Source: Amorphochlora amoebiformis
Lineage: Eukaryota; Cercozoa; Chlorarachniophyceae
Reading direction: 5' to 3'
Assembly: GCA_054601695.1 (NCBI GenBank)
Contig: BAAHQB010000426.1
Location: forward strand, 1-64,000
DNA: 64,000 bases
In this document: one piece after another, positions 1 to 35,718 of the stretch
Layout of the letters: every line of letters starts with the position of its first letter
Numbering within the stretch: position 1 is the stretch's first letter
Position numbers and translations under genes: made by a program
Notes under the pieces: generated by a model
Databases searched by the model: none
Told to the model about the DNA's origin: nothing
The model's input: only the letters and a program-made list of their open reading frames with translations

Positions 1-29
1 GCTATGGTAGTCGGATCTGCTCTAAAGTA

Positions 30-70
<41 letters not shown>

Positions 71-258
71 TAGCTGAGTTTAATTTGGAACAGTATGTTA
101 TGGTAGTAGGATTTGCTCTAAATACTTTATGTATACATATACACATACATACACATACATACATACATACACATACATACACACATATATGTACACATAA
201 ATATATATTCATATATATATATATATATGTATACATATGTGTGTGTATATATGTATAT

Positions 259-356
<98 letters not shown>

Positions 357-465
357 ACATGTTTATTATGCATGTGTCTATGTAAATATGTATGCATATA
401 TATACATATATGATATATATAAACATCCATAAAATATATACATATATACATGATAATACATATGC

Positions 466-508
<43 letters not shown>

Positions 509-638
509 AGTATAAACCCGTATTTGATTCTTTTTCCATCTGTTTAAATGTGTAATGTTTATTGTATTTATAGTGTATATTATATATACAGTATATTATT
601 GATCTTCAGTTCAAGTTAAAACAGTAGATATGTGCTAC

Positions 639-673
<35 letters not shown>

Positions 674-738
674 TGTATACATATACATGTATATAATATC
701 AATTATATATCTATTTATTTTCCGTATATGTGTATTAT

Positions 739-772
<34 letters not shown>

Positions 773-862
773 ATATAGAAATATACATACATATTATATA
801 AAAAATTAAATATACGTATACTTGTATACATATATATATGAATATATATATATATTATATAG
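1..862. repeat. (TA)n-dominated intron upstream of the S28 peptidase exons
   Basis: Almost pure TA/TATG microsatellite with short unique islands (about 510-640). A short island repeats: 5-25 and 96-121 share the words GGTAGT and GATTTGCTCTAAA. I see no exon before 863, so this is read as the intron preceding the first S28 exon in the window. The many long TYR/ILE translations across it are microsatellite artefacts. Confidence 0.7.
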
Positions 863-1084
863 ATATCCATTAATTGGTGGGAGCCAAGAATGCTACGACA
901 ACTTAGGGCTCGCTATTAAGCAGGTATATATATATATACACATATATATATACATATATATATAATATATATATGTATATATATATATATAATATATATA
1001 TATATATCTAAATATATATATCTATCTGTATATACATTATATACATAAGTATATATATATATCTAAATATATATCTATCTGTAT

Positions 1085-1150
<66 letters not shown>

Positions 1151-1251
1151 GCGTGGAAATTGTCGTTGAAGACTTGTGAGTTATGAGTATACCCCTACGA
1201 ACTTGTACAACGTATATATATATATATATATGTACATACATATTTATACTA

Positions 1252-1285
<34 letters not shown>

Positions 1286-1353
1286 TTTTATATATATATA
1301 TATATATAATGTACATATACATATATATATATACATGTTTATACTATATACAC

Positions 1354-1404
<51 letters not shown>

Positions 1405-1486
1405 ATAGATGTATGTATATACTTCTGTATGTACTTATACAGATGCATGCATATAATTTATTTTTCTGTGTATGTATAGATAATTC

Positions 1487-1522
<36 letters not shown>

Positions 1523-1864
1523 TATATAATAAGTGTATATATATTCACTTCCAAAGCTTACTGGATTCTTCAGATTGGCAACCATCTTCTCAGAAATTTC
1601 CAACCACTCTCATATATATATATGTATATATACACACATATATATATATATATATATGTATGTATTATACAATACGTCCATATATATTCAGTTTGAAAGC
1701 ATAGTGGAGTCTTCAGATCCTCCAGCATCTTCTCAGAAAATTCCAGACTCTCTCTCATATATATATATATATATAATGCAATACGTCCATATATATTCAG
1801 TTTGAAAGTATAGTGGAGTCTTCAGTTCCTCCAGCATCTTCTGAGAATATTCCAGACTTTCTCG

Positions 1865-1900
<36 letters not shown>

Positions 1901-2046
1901 ATATATGTATTATGCAATACGTCCATACATATTCAGTTTGAAAGTATAGTGGAGTCTTCAGATCCTCCAGCATCTTCTGAGAAAATTCCAGACTCTCTCA
2001 GACCTTGCACTCCTATCCAGAATATTCAGGTGTGTATCAACAATAA

Positions 2047-2108
<62 letters not shown>

Positions 2109-2148
2109 ATGTGTGTGTGTGTGTATACGTTTATTAAATAGTGTACAT

Positions 2149-2236
<88 letters not shown>

Positions 2237-2497
2237 TATATGTATGTAATAGGTTTTTAAGATAATGTACATCCAGATATAGCATATATATATATATATA
2301 TATATATATACAAAGCATATATTTCTCATCAAAGTCTTAGATGTTAAACTCTTATCCAGAATATCGAATTAACAATATATATATATATGTATGTATATAT
2401 ATATATATTATACATATATATATATATATATATATTGTCTTAGATCTTAAAGTTTTATCCAGAATATCGAGATGTTTATTGACACTATATAAAAGTA

Positions 2498-2551
<54 letters not shown>

Positions 2552-2715
2552 CTTAGATCTTAAATTCTTTATCTAGAATATGGAGATGTGTATTGACAAT
2601 ATATATATATATTATATATATATATATATTATATATATATATATAAAAGAATCTAAGGGCTTAAATTCTAAATTCTTATACAGAATATCGAAGTGTGTGC
2701 TAAAACTAAAAATAC

Positions 2716-2759
<44 letters not shown>

Positions 2760-3089
2760 TATATGAATAATATATATATACATATATACATACACACATA
2801 CATATATATGTAATATAAATATATACATACATATATGTAATATACATAATAGGATCTCTCTTTCTACCAGACACAGATCTTTGGAGCATATCAGGGGGTT
2901 TGTAAATATATATATATATATATATGTATATATATTTATATATATACATATAATATACATATATGTATGTACATATAATATGTATTTATTATTTATACAC
3001 ATGTATATGTATATATATATATGAAATATGCACATATACCTGATATCTAGTTTTTGATATGAAACTTTTGTATCGACGTGTGCAAATTG

Positions 3090-3126
<37 letters not shown>

Positions 3127-3267
3127 GTAGTTATATACATATATAGATATATAGATATCAAGTATATCTATTTTTATATCCTCTTACATATACATACATG
3201 CTTTCCAATGTATATGTATATTTGTATAATTTATTATATATATATATATATATACTTTATATATATA

Positions 3268-3315
<48 letters not shown>

Positions 3316-3316
3316 A

Positions 3317-3369
<53 letters not shown>

Positions 3370-3410
3370 TACATATTTATATATACATAGGCATCTATAT
3401 ATATATATAT

Positions 3411-3444
<34 letters not shown>

Positions 3445-3472
3445 CATATATATATAATAGAAATGTATACTC

Positions 3473-3526
<54 letters not shown>

Positions 3527-4391
3527 GAGAGTTGTTATACAATGTATAGTTGTTTAGGTACACAGTCATATGTTATAGTCAACTATATAATACTTAGCTG
3601 GTTGCTATGCTATAGTTAAGTATACGATATATAGGTGGTTCAATACAACATTGTATACTATAGTTAAGCATACAATATATAGGTGGTTCAATACGACATT
3701 GTATGCTATAGTTAAGTATAGAATATATAGTTAAGTATAGAGTATATAGTTAAGTATATATACAATATATAGGTGGTTGAATACAACATTGTATGCTATA
3801 GTTAAGTATAGAGTATATAATTAAGTATAGAGTATATAGTTAAGTATATATACAATATATAGGTGGTTGAATACAACATTGTATGCTATAGTTAAGTATA
3901 GAATATATAGTTAAGTATAGAGTATATAGTTTATATATACAATATATAGGTGGTTGAATACAACATTATATGGTATAGTTAAGTATAGAATATATAGTTA
4001 AGTATAGAGTATATAGTTAAGTATATATACAATATATAGGTGGTTCAATACAACATTGTATGCTGTAGTTAAGTATAGAGTATATAGTTGAGTATAGAGT
4101 ATATAGTTAAGTATATATACAATATATAGGTGGTTGAATACAACATTGTATGCTATAGTTAGGTATAGAGTATATAGTTAAGTATAGAGTATATAGTTAA
4201 GTATATACAATATATAGGTGGTTGAATACAACATTGTATGCTATAGTTAAGTATAGAGTATATAGTTAAGTATAGAGTATATAGTTAAGTATATATACAA
4301 TATATAGGTGGTTCAATACAACATGGAGGCTAGAGGCACAACAGTTAAAAACTTGTAATATACTCTCTGTTTTCTTATATATACATCTGTG

Positions 4392-4448
<57 letters not shown>

Positions 4449-4491
4449 AATTATATATATATACATATATGTTCTACAGACACACACAAAC

Positions 4492-4541
<50 letters not shown>

Positions 4542-4602
4542 CACATGTATATATGTGTATATAGATGAATGCACACACATATATATACATATGTATATAT
4601 AC

Positions 4603-4654
<52 letters not shown>

Positions 4655-4788
4655 GTATATGCACACGTGTATAAACATTAAATACATATATATACATATA
4701 TATATATATATGTATATGTATGTATATATATATGTACATAAATATAATACATGTATACGTGTTTTATATATATTATTATTATTATTTT

Positions 4789-4826
<38 letters not shown>

Positions 4827-4849
4827 TTCAGTACTTACATACAAGTACG

Positions 4850-4880
<31 letters not shown>

Positions 4881-5349
4881 GTATACATAAAAGTCATAAC
4901 AAAAGTGTCATATATTCTAGACATGCGTCCAAATATCACATAATCGAATCATACCCCTAATCTACAAACACATTCCAGGATCAACTTACCTCCAGAAACA
5001 CACACAATTTCACACATATATCAATACCATTATTAACATATATTCCCATTCTAGATATCAAAATACACCCTGTTAAGCATTCTCCCATTATTAACCCGAA
5101 CAGATGCGAGGCGATGACGAATTCCAGTGCCTCAGACCTCCTCATTCGACTTGAAAACAGTATCAAAATGGTTTATCCTGGTCAACCTAACCTTAACTTT
5201 CATCATAGCTCTAATCCTGACCCTAATTCTAACCCGGAATCTAACGGTCTAACCCTAGCCCGAACCCTAACCCTAACCCTAACCCTAACCCTAACCCTAA
5301 CCCTAACCCTCTAAGGGTTTAAATGTCTGCCTTCGAGCTTTGAGCAGGT

Positions 5350-5408
<59 letters not shown>

Positions 5409-5484
5409 GTATATATATACATATATATTGTATATACATGTGTGTATATATTATATATATGTGTGTATATTATATATATATATA

Positions 5485-5523
<39 letters not shown>

Positions 5524-5582
5524 ACTGTGCATATATCCATGCATAAGCATATAAAATGAGTGTATAGTGAATGTATGTATAC

Positions 5583-5660
<78 letters not shown>

Positions 5661-5661
5661 C

Positions 5662-5712
<51 letters not shown>

Positions 5713-5758
5713 GTACATTATATATACACATATACATACACACATATATTTACATATA

Positions 5759-5812
<54 letters not shown>

Positions 5813-5905
5813 GGGTAGTTGAGCCTCTGGCGAACACGTCCTTCTCTGGGCCCAACTGCGGTACGTAATATTATGGAAATATGTTATATATATATACATA
5901 ATATA

Positions 5906-5996
<91 letters not shown>

Positions 5997-6043
5997 ATAT
6001 CTACATATGTACATATATATATATATATAGATATCTACATATC

Positions 6044-6110
<67 letters not shown>

Positions 6111-6167
6111 TATATATACACACATACATATATATATAGATATCTACATATACATATATATATATAT

Positions 6168-6222
<55 letters not shown>

Positions 6223-6261
6223 TAAAGCCTATTTTATAATTGTAAATATATATACATATGT

Positions 6262-6328
<67 letters not shown>

Positions 6329-6379
6329 AAAGCCTATTTTATAATTGTAAATATATATACCTATGTGGCAAGTATATAC

Positions 6380-6442
<63 letters not shown>

Positions 6443-6503
6443 CGTATACATAGATGTATATATATCAATAAACATATCATATATCTCGTGTTCTTCTATG
6501 CAT

Positions 6504-6552
<49 letters not shown>

Positions 6553-6581
6553 TATATAATATATTAAAATATATATATATA

Positions 6582-6619
<38 letters not shown>

Positions 6620-6897
6620 AATATACATATTAGATATGTCATGTTCTTCTATGCGGCAATGGATCTATCAAAGCTGTAACGAATTTGGATTTTTTCAGAC
6701 CACTACCTCGGGTATATAATATGAATATATGTATATTATATATTTATATATATATATTATATATATATATATATAATATCATATGTAACGAACTCGGATT
6801 CTTTCAGATCACCACCTCGGGTAAAACTATATGAAAACATACACACATACATATATATACATATATATGTACACACACACACACACATATATATGTG

Positions 6898-6942
<45 letters not shown>

Positions 6943-6997
6943 GTATGTGTTCTATAATTCCATATGTATTGATTGAGATATATAATAAATATATGAG

Positions 6998-7036
<39 letters not shown>

Positions 7037-7401
7037 TAATATACATATATACACACACATATATAATTTTCATACAAAAATATATAAATACATACATGTA
7101 TATAAAATATAGTCAAATAAATATGCATACGAGTCTATATCTAATTTGTCAGAAGATTCAACTTCGAATCCGTTTTTCCCGTTCGCTGCCGTAAACAGCA
7201 TCGCGGCTGGAGTTAATGTGTGTGCAGGTACTACATAAACGATAATAATCATGCTTTTTATCGATACATGTATGTATATATCTATCTCGATCCATGTATG
7301 TATATGTCTATTATATATGTATGGTACTACAAAAACAATAATATGATGCTTTTTTCTTATCGATCCATGTATGTATATGTCTATATTATACATGTATACA
7401 T

Positions 7402-7470
<69 letters not shown>

Positions 7471-7625
7471 CATATAGTTTATATAAATATAGACAGTTAT
7501 ATGTGTATATATATTTATATTTATATTTAATTATATGTGAGTATATATACAATATATATGGAAGCATAAGCTCTGCTCTCTATATAATATGTATTTATAT
7601 ACAAATATGATATATACATGTAGAG

Positions 7626-7678
<53 letters not shown>

Positions 7679-7753
7679 AAATAGCGCCTACAACATCAGC
7701 GAGTACAAGCCCCCAAAAACCAACATATACATATATATATGTATATACATATG

Positions 7754-7807
<54 letters not shown>

Positions 7808-7987
7808 TTATATATATATATATATATATGTATTATATATATATATATATAATGTAAAATATATATATATATATGTATATCTTTTATACACATATATATA
7901 TATATATATATATATAATCATTGACCTACAGCATCAGTGGGTACAAGTCCCCAAGAACCAGCATATATAATATATATATATATAATG

Positions 7988-8030
<43 letters not shown>

Positions 8031-8264
8031 CGGCCTACAACATCAGCGAATACAAGTCCCCAAGAGCCAACTCCGCCGGCTTAGCAGCGAATACCAAATA
8101 TGGTATATACTATCCATCTATTTACATGTACCATCTATGAGTTTATACATGTATAAAATACATATTGGTATGCGTATGGAAGAATAAATGCGTATAAAAA
8201 TGTCGAATATGTATGTATGTATATATGTGTATATAGAAATATGTACCTATATATATTATATATT

Positions 8265-8302
<38 letters not shown>

Positions 8303-8409
8303 TATATATATATATATATGTATAGGTGCTAGAGACCTGATATCTAGCAACATTACCATCGTCAACGGCAATATGGATCCCTGGCATAGTCTAGGGTATA
8401 TATAAATGA

Positions 8410-8440
<31 letters not shown>

Positions 8441-8506
8441 CAATATGGATCCCTGGCATACTCTAGGGTATATACACATATATACGATGTAAATATATAT
8501 GTATAT

Positions 8507-8578
<72 letters not shown>

Positions 8579-8607
8579 TATATATTATATATGTATATAT
8601 GTACATA

Positions 8608-8658
<51 letters not shown>

Positions 8659-8759
8659 GTCGTACATATGTACATAATCTACACTATGTCAGGGATCCAT
8701 ATATATTATAAATATATATGGATCCCTGGCATAATCTAGAGTATATACATATATTCAAA

Positions 8760-8797
<38 letters not shown>

Positions 8798-8918
8798 ATC
8801 CCTGCCATAGACTAGGGTATACACATATATACAATGTATATATATATATGTATATACATATATATATATATATATACATTTTATATATGTATATTAAATT
8901 ATGCATGTTATACTTACG

Positions 8919-8976
<58 letters not shown>

Positions 8977-8978
8977 AT

Positions 8979-9041
<63 letters not shown>

Positions 9042-9284
9042 TATTTGTATTTATAGGATCATCAATACTACAGCTCCTTTCTTCGACTCGGTATACGTAC
9101 ATCAACATATGTACATATATATATATATATATGTACATATTATATATATATATATATATTTATATATTTATCTATAATATATATATGTACATATATATAT
9201 ACATATATATATATATATAGATATATACATATGTTTATTTATATACACTCTAACTATACACCCATAAATGTGCACACTCATGAA

Positions 9285-9318
<34 letters not shown>

Positions 9319-9418
9319 AAATATATACATATATATATATACATACAGGGAAATCATACACAAACAAATATATATATATATATATATAAGTGTATATATA
9401 TATATATATTATACATAC

Positions 9419-9453
<35 letters not shown>

Positions 9454-9546
9454 ATGTATGCGAAGGATGTTCAAACGGTAATTATTTCGCTTCATGATTG
9501 ATCCACTCACATCAATATAGACATATAATATATATATATATATATG

Positions 9547-9623
<77 letters not shown>

Positions 9624-9712
9624 ATATATATAGGGTGTTTCCAAAGAAAGCCATTTTGCTCAGCATATTTCTGACTCTGAATCCATTGTTTTTATCGATG
9701 GAACAGCTCACT

Positions 9713-9753
<41 letters not shown>

Positions 9754-9794
9754 TGACTCTGAATCCATTGTATTTATCGATGGAACAGCTCACT

Positions 9795-9835
<41 letters not shown>

Positions 9836-9872
9836 TCAGTCTATTGTTTTTATCGATGGAACATCTCAATGG

Positions 9873-9908
<36 letters not shown>

Positions 9909-9958
9909 TAGATATTCTGACTATGAATCCATTGTATTTATCGATGGAACACCTCACT

Positions 9959-10005
<47 letters not shown>

Positions 10006-10148
10006 GTATATATATGTATATGTATCTATATATATATATATATATATATACATGTGAATATATATATATATACATATATATATTATGTATGAATACACAT
10101 TTAAATGTATAACCAAATCGATTGTATTTATCGATGGAACACCCCACT

Positions 10149-10189
<41 letters not shown>

Positions 10190-10472
10190 ATATACGAATA
10201 CGTAGTTAAATGTGTATACATATAGTCTAGATAGAGGGATAAAAAGGATGATACATATATATATATATATATATATATATTGATATACGAATACATACTT
10301 AAATGTGTATACATATTGTCTTGATAGAGGGATAAAAAGGATGATATGTATGTATGTATATATGTATTGATATACGAATACATACTTAAATGTGTATACA
10401 TATTGTCTTGATAGAGGGATAAAAGGATGAATGAGAGAGCGAGAGAGTAGAGGAAGAGAGAGACTGTGTGTG

Positions 10473-10520
<48 letters not shown>

Positions 10521-10550
10521 TATTCGTGAGTGTGTATGTATGTTCTACAA

Positions 10551-10631
<81 letters not shown>

Positions 10632-10838
10632 AGAGAGGAGAGATCTAGAGAGCACAGCTGGAAGGAAGAAAGATGTGAGAGAGATGGAGGGAACGAAGAT
10701 AGACATGGAGAGAAGGGTTCCGGGTTAGGGTTAGGTTTGGGGCTAGGGTCAGGGTTAGGGTTAGGGTTAGGGTTAGGATCAGGGTTGGGGTTCGGGTTGG
10801 ATAGGGATAGCTGACCGAGTTGAGGTATGTTATATATG

Positions 10839-10916
<78 letters not shown>

Positions 10917-11009
10917 TTACATATATATATATATATACTATGTAAAATGTGTACAATTTATAATAATTGACGTATTATTTTATAACTATAGATATACGTA
11001 TAATACATA

Positions 11010-11050
<41 letters not shown>

Positions 11051-11051
11051 C

Positions 11052-11083
<32 letters not shown>

Positions 11084-11118
11084 ATATATATGTATATGTA
11101 TGTGTGTGTGTTCTGTGC

Positions 11119-11190
<72 letters not shown>

Positions 11191-11407
11191 GTACATACAT
11201 GTATATGTATATTTATTCATATACTTTATTTATTTATTTGTGTTTTTGGTGTTTAAACACTGAAATATTAAGTACACTGAATGCAATACATATGTAAAAT
11301 TGCCCAGCCGTGACATGTATGCGAGCAACCTCTTCGGCCCAGACTCTGAGCCCATACAGATTGCTCACGACCATATCCGAGCTAACGTCGGAGCATACAT
11401 CTCTTAG
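863..11407 (+). CDS. Serine peptidase family S28 (prolylcarboxypeptidase / PRSS16-like), C-terminal 13 exons
   Basis: Exons by eye: 863-923, 1937-2029, 2853-2897, 4308-4354, 5104-5170, 5812-5860, 6634-6711, 7153-7227, 8031-8102, 8326-8395, 9057-9090, 9634-9713, 11308-11407 (TAG stop). All 12 junctions keep phase and give about 289 residues, roughly the C-terminal 55-60% of an S28 enzyme. Family landmarks appear in the expected order: [37 protein letters not shown]; a Cys-containing segment; [23 protein letters not shown] with the catalytic Asp in [14 protein letters not shown] with the catalytic His; a C-terminal helix ending in [11 protein letters not shown]28 enzymes cleave after proline or remove N-terminal dipeptides, usually in lysosomes/vacuoles or outside the cell. 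The N-terminal half with the GxSYxG serine lies before the window. Introns are (TA)n with partial exon copies, and the last intron (1.6 kb) also holds a TTAGGG tract. Confidence 0.93.
1544..1862 (+). repeat. Three upstream partial copies of S28 exon 1937-2029
   Basis: Copies at about 1544-1610, 1688-1757 and 1797-1862 repeat the acceptor and first ~60 bases of the exon, including the piece encoding ESSDPPASS. All three break at the same place, after GACTCTCTC or a close variant, and run into (TA)n. The complete exon lies after the third copy. Confidence 0.85.
2336..2705 (+). repeat. Four downstream copies of the 3' edge and donor of S28 exon 1937-2029
   Basis: Near 2350, 2455, 2570 and 2680 the words TATCCAGAATAT and a donor-like RTGTGTATTGACAA recur, matching the end of the exon and start of its intron (TATCCAGAATATTCAG then GTGTGTATCAAC). 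They are separated by (TA)n. None continues into coding sequence. Confidence 0.75.
3594..4307 (+). repeat. ~90-bp minisatellite made of copies of the next exon's 5' edge
   Basis: Copies of ATATAG followed by GTGGTTSAATACAACATTG begin at 3635, 3683, 3773, 3863, 3950, 4040, 4130 and 4218, spaced 48 bp once and then 87-90 bp. The true exon (4308) has the same start, coding VVQYN, but continues into EARGTTVKN. Copies diverge after VVQYN, and about five carry GAA in place of CAA. Between copies the filler is TATAGTTAAGTATAGAG. Confidence 0.9.
5225..5318 (+). repeat. Interstitial telomere-type CCCTAA tract
   Basis: Degenerate, then perfect CCCTAA units, inside the S28 intron just after exon 5104-5170. 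The intron begins GTTTATCCTGGTCAACC before the tract. Confidence 0.9.
6480..6825 (+). repeat. Edge copies on both sides of S28 exon 6634-6711
   Basis: A 5'-edge fragment (GTGTTCTTCTATGC) lies at 6487-6500. A 3'-edge copy with donor lies at 6786-6823 and reads [11 protein letters not shown], against [11 protein letters not shown] in the exon. Two near-identical segments containing CTAAAGCCTATTTTATAATT (about 6222 and 6328) are a second duplication in the same intron. Confidence 0.75.
7228..7395 (+). repeat. Duplicated donor-proximal intron segment after S28 exon 7153-7227
   Basis: The first ~75 bases of the intron (GTACTACATAAACGATAATA...ATCGATACATGTATG) recur from 7323 with small changes (GTACTACAAAAACAATAAT). 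The copy includes the donor but no exon sequence. Confidence 0.7.
7685..7962 (+). repeat. Two upstream 5'-edge copies of S28 exon 8031-8102
   Basis: 7685-7724 and about 7923-7962 repeat the exon start (CCTACAACATCAGCGA, or a diverged form) and stop at the same point, before the part coding [11 protein letters not shown]. (TA)n separates the copies. Confidence 0.85.
8440..8822 (+). repeat. Four 3'-edge copies of the DPW exon, one of them inverted
   Basis: The exon end ATGGATCCCTGGCATAGTCTAGG and donor recur at about 8443-8468, 8716-8742 and 8794-8820. An inverted copy (ATGTCAGGGATCCAT) sits at about 8682-8702, immediately before the second forward copy. All are embedded in (TA)n. Confidence 0.85.
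9745..10150 (+). repeat. Four 3'-edge copies of the catalytic-His exon
   Basis: After exon 9634-9713, its last ~40 bases plus donor recur at about 9751-9793, 9833-9871, 9914-9958 and 10110-10150. Each ends TCGATGGAACA then a CTCACTG variant followed by GTATAT. Changes include GCT to CCT or TCT before the His codon. The copies stay open in frame but lack the N-terminal half of the exon. Confidence 0.85.
10185..10425 (+). repeat. Three ~90-bp intron repeats
   Basis: The words TGATATACGAATAC, TTAAATGTGTATACATA and GATAGAGGGATAAAA occur three times at ~90-bp spacing. The last runs into a GA-rich stretch (10425-10470). No source exon is identified. Confidence 0.8.
10716..10805 (+). repeat. Interstitial TTAGGG-type tract
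   Basis: Degenerate GGGTTA units (GGTTAG, GGTCAG, GGTTGG variants) in the last S28 intron. Confidence 0.9.
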
Positions 11408-11931
11408 TTTAAATCAGTGCATGACCGTTTCAAGTTAAAGTTGTGATAATATATATATATATATAGCTAGGTTGTCTAATTACCATACTGTACTGTATCG
11501 TAGTATACTATCTAGACTGGTAATGAGTAGAAAGTTGTTGTCCTTCCGAACTAATACAGTAATAGACTTGGCCTAGGCACTACCTAGACTACTAGAGGCA
11601 GAGTTCCAGTCAACAGTTCAAGTCTAGAGTTCATAAAAAGCTCTAAAGGCTAGAACTATAGACTAGATAGAAAGAAGATAGTGTTAGATATGCATGTACT
11701 ATATAGATGTAAGTCTTGGAATAATCGAGTTCTGCATGCTAGTTCTACTCCTACTAGTCCTAGTTTACCGTATATATATATATTCTAGATACTTTACAAT
11801 TCGTTGGCAGTTAACATATATACTAATTACAATAAGGGTCTGGAATGAATCTCACGTTAAGAACTACTCTTGATATCAGTGACTTCGATCGATCGACGGC
11901 TTGGCTCAACCCAAAATGATTGTTTACTAAA
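11408..11931. other. Convergent intergenic region between S28 and RPA3-like genes
   Basis: Unusually non-repetitive for this window (one short TA run near 11448). The S28 stop (11407) and the RPA3-like stop (11932) face each other, so this holds both 3' ends. I see no additional reading frame. CTAG-rich words such as CTAGACTACTAGAG occur near 11583-11598. Confidence 0.7.
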
Positions 11932-12373
11932 TCACTCAGTCTCCATTGCCGAATCGTCCACTTCTGATGGACTCGCTCTGAAGATAGCACGATAATTTCC
12001 CGAGACCAGCCTCAGCATACGATCATGGAGGCTCAAATCTGGATGATACATCGTCAGTTTATGAGGTATGCTGCAGCCATGTTTAAATGTTTAAAATCTC
12101 ACTGAATTTGTTGCCGTAGGACACCGACTTGACCTCGTCGATCGACGGAATTTCCCCGTTTGGATCTTTGATATCCCCCATGACCTCAATGAATCGTGAA
12201 TTGGTGTAGTTGTCGGTGTTGGGGTTGAGGATCCTCACTTGCTTAGAGTTTGGCCCTTCGAGGACTGCTTCAGCGGCGTCAAATTTAACAATTTTCGCCA
12301 CCACACGCACGCTTTCTCCTGCTTGGTGCTTGGATAGATGGTCAAGAGGAATCAAAGTGCCCAGCTTGCTCAT
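11932..12373 (-). CDS. Replication protein A small subunit (RPA3/RPA14-like)
   Basis: Two exons: 12373-12103 (ATG at 12373) and 12038-11932 (TGA), joined across a 64-bp intron with donor GTGAGA and acceptor CCAG; 125 residues, close to the usual 110-125. The protein is a single OB-fold-like sequence: MSKLGTLIPLDHLSKH start, VRVVAKIV strand, QVRIL strand, then SRFIEVMGDIKDP matching the conserved V-E-V-x-G strand of RPA3, and NKF...LHDRMLRLV matching the C-terminal trimerisation helix region. RPA3 is the smallest subunit of the heterotrimer that binds single-stranded DNA in replication and repair. The frame stays open for 63 codons upstream of the chosen ATG, so a longer N-terminus is possible, but the chosen start fits family length. 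It has no TA-expanded intron. Confidence 0.88.
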
Positions 12374-12580
12374 GTTCAACAGGATTGTATCGTCCCGGCG
12401 CCAATCGTGCTCCGCGCAAAGGTGTTTCGGTTCTAGTTTGGAGAATCCCGGGAAATACCGGAATATCCGACTTTCAGCTGGAGAATCCCCGTCATTCGCA
12501 AATCCCCGGTTAATCCCCAGAGATTTGATTTTGTCGCTCCGGCACGACCACACCCGGCGCATTGTGTGTGTGTGCTTCCG
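12374..12580. promoter_or_regulatory. Probable shared promoter of the RPA3-like and helical-repeat genes
   Basis: A 207-bp head-to-head interval with balanced base composition and no TA runs, between the RPA3-like ATG (12373, -) and the signal-peptide-like ATG (12581, +). AATCCCC recurs four times at about 12443-12518. No TATA box position is claimed. Divergent arrangement is seen; shared regulation is inferred. Confidence 0.5.
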
Positions 12581-35122
<22,542 letters not shown>

Positions 35123-35385
35123 CAAATCGACTCGTACAGATCTAAAGGGAGGGTCGAGTAGATTATAATTAAATTTGAAGACTAGCTACTAGTTTGTTAG
35201 TATTGTGGCACTGTGGGTCTGTGGAGGTAGAGACAGCTAGCTGCACACACACATGCTCGCGGGTGATGTACAAGTTTTTTCTAGTTTATGGGTGTAGGAT
35301 AATCAATCTCAATGATGAGGTCCATATGGATCTTGCCTAGATATATATATGTAATATGTATGTATATATATATATATATATATAT

Positions 35386-35468
<83 letters not shown>

Positions 35469-35469
35469 T

Positions 35470-35504
<35 letters not shown>

Positions 35505-35718
35505 GTATATATATATGTATGTGTATATGTATGTGTATATATGTGTATGCATATCTTTTTAAATGTATGCATTCATATAGTTTTATATTACACATATTGA
35601 TATCCGAAGTTTAACGGTTCAGACATGATTATAAAAGCCGTACCGTAAGGCTAGTATGCCTGGATCTGGTGCAGGTTTATCATGTATTATGGTGAATCTC
35701 CAACACTCCCACCTAATG
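35123..35718. other. 3' flank of the helical-repeat gene
   Basis: Mixed sequence with one TA block (35341-35570). No exon recognised. It begins the 1.76-kb convergent interval between the TAA at 35122 and the reductase TAG at 36886. Confidence 0.6.

Noticed and set aside
2985-3095. Possible exon with [13 protein letters not shown]
   Set aside because: No donor follows, and exon 2853-2897 already joins 4308-4354 in phase.
3594-4307. CRISPR-like array (regular spacing)
   Set aside because: The spacers are themselves repeats, and the repeat is an exon edge in a eukaryotic intron.
7070-7567. - strand reading of the island at 7153-7227 ([17 protein letters not shown])
   Set aside because: The + strand reading fits S28 and joins both neighbours in phase, so the - frame is a shadow.
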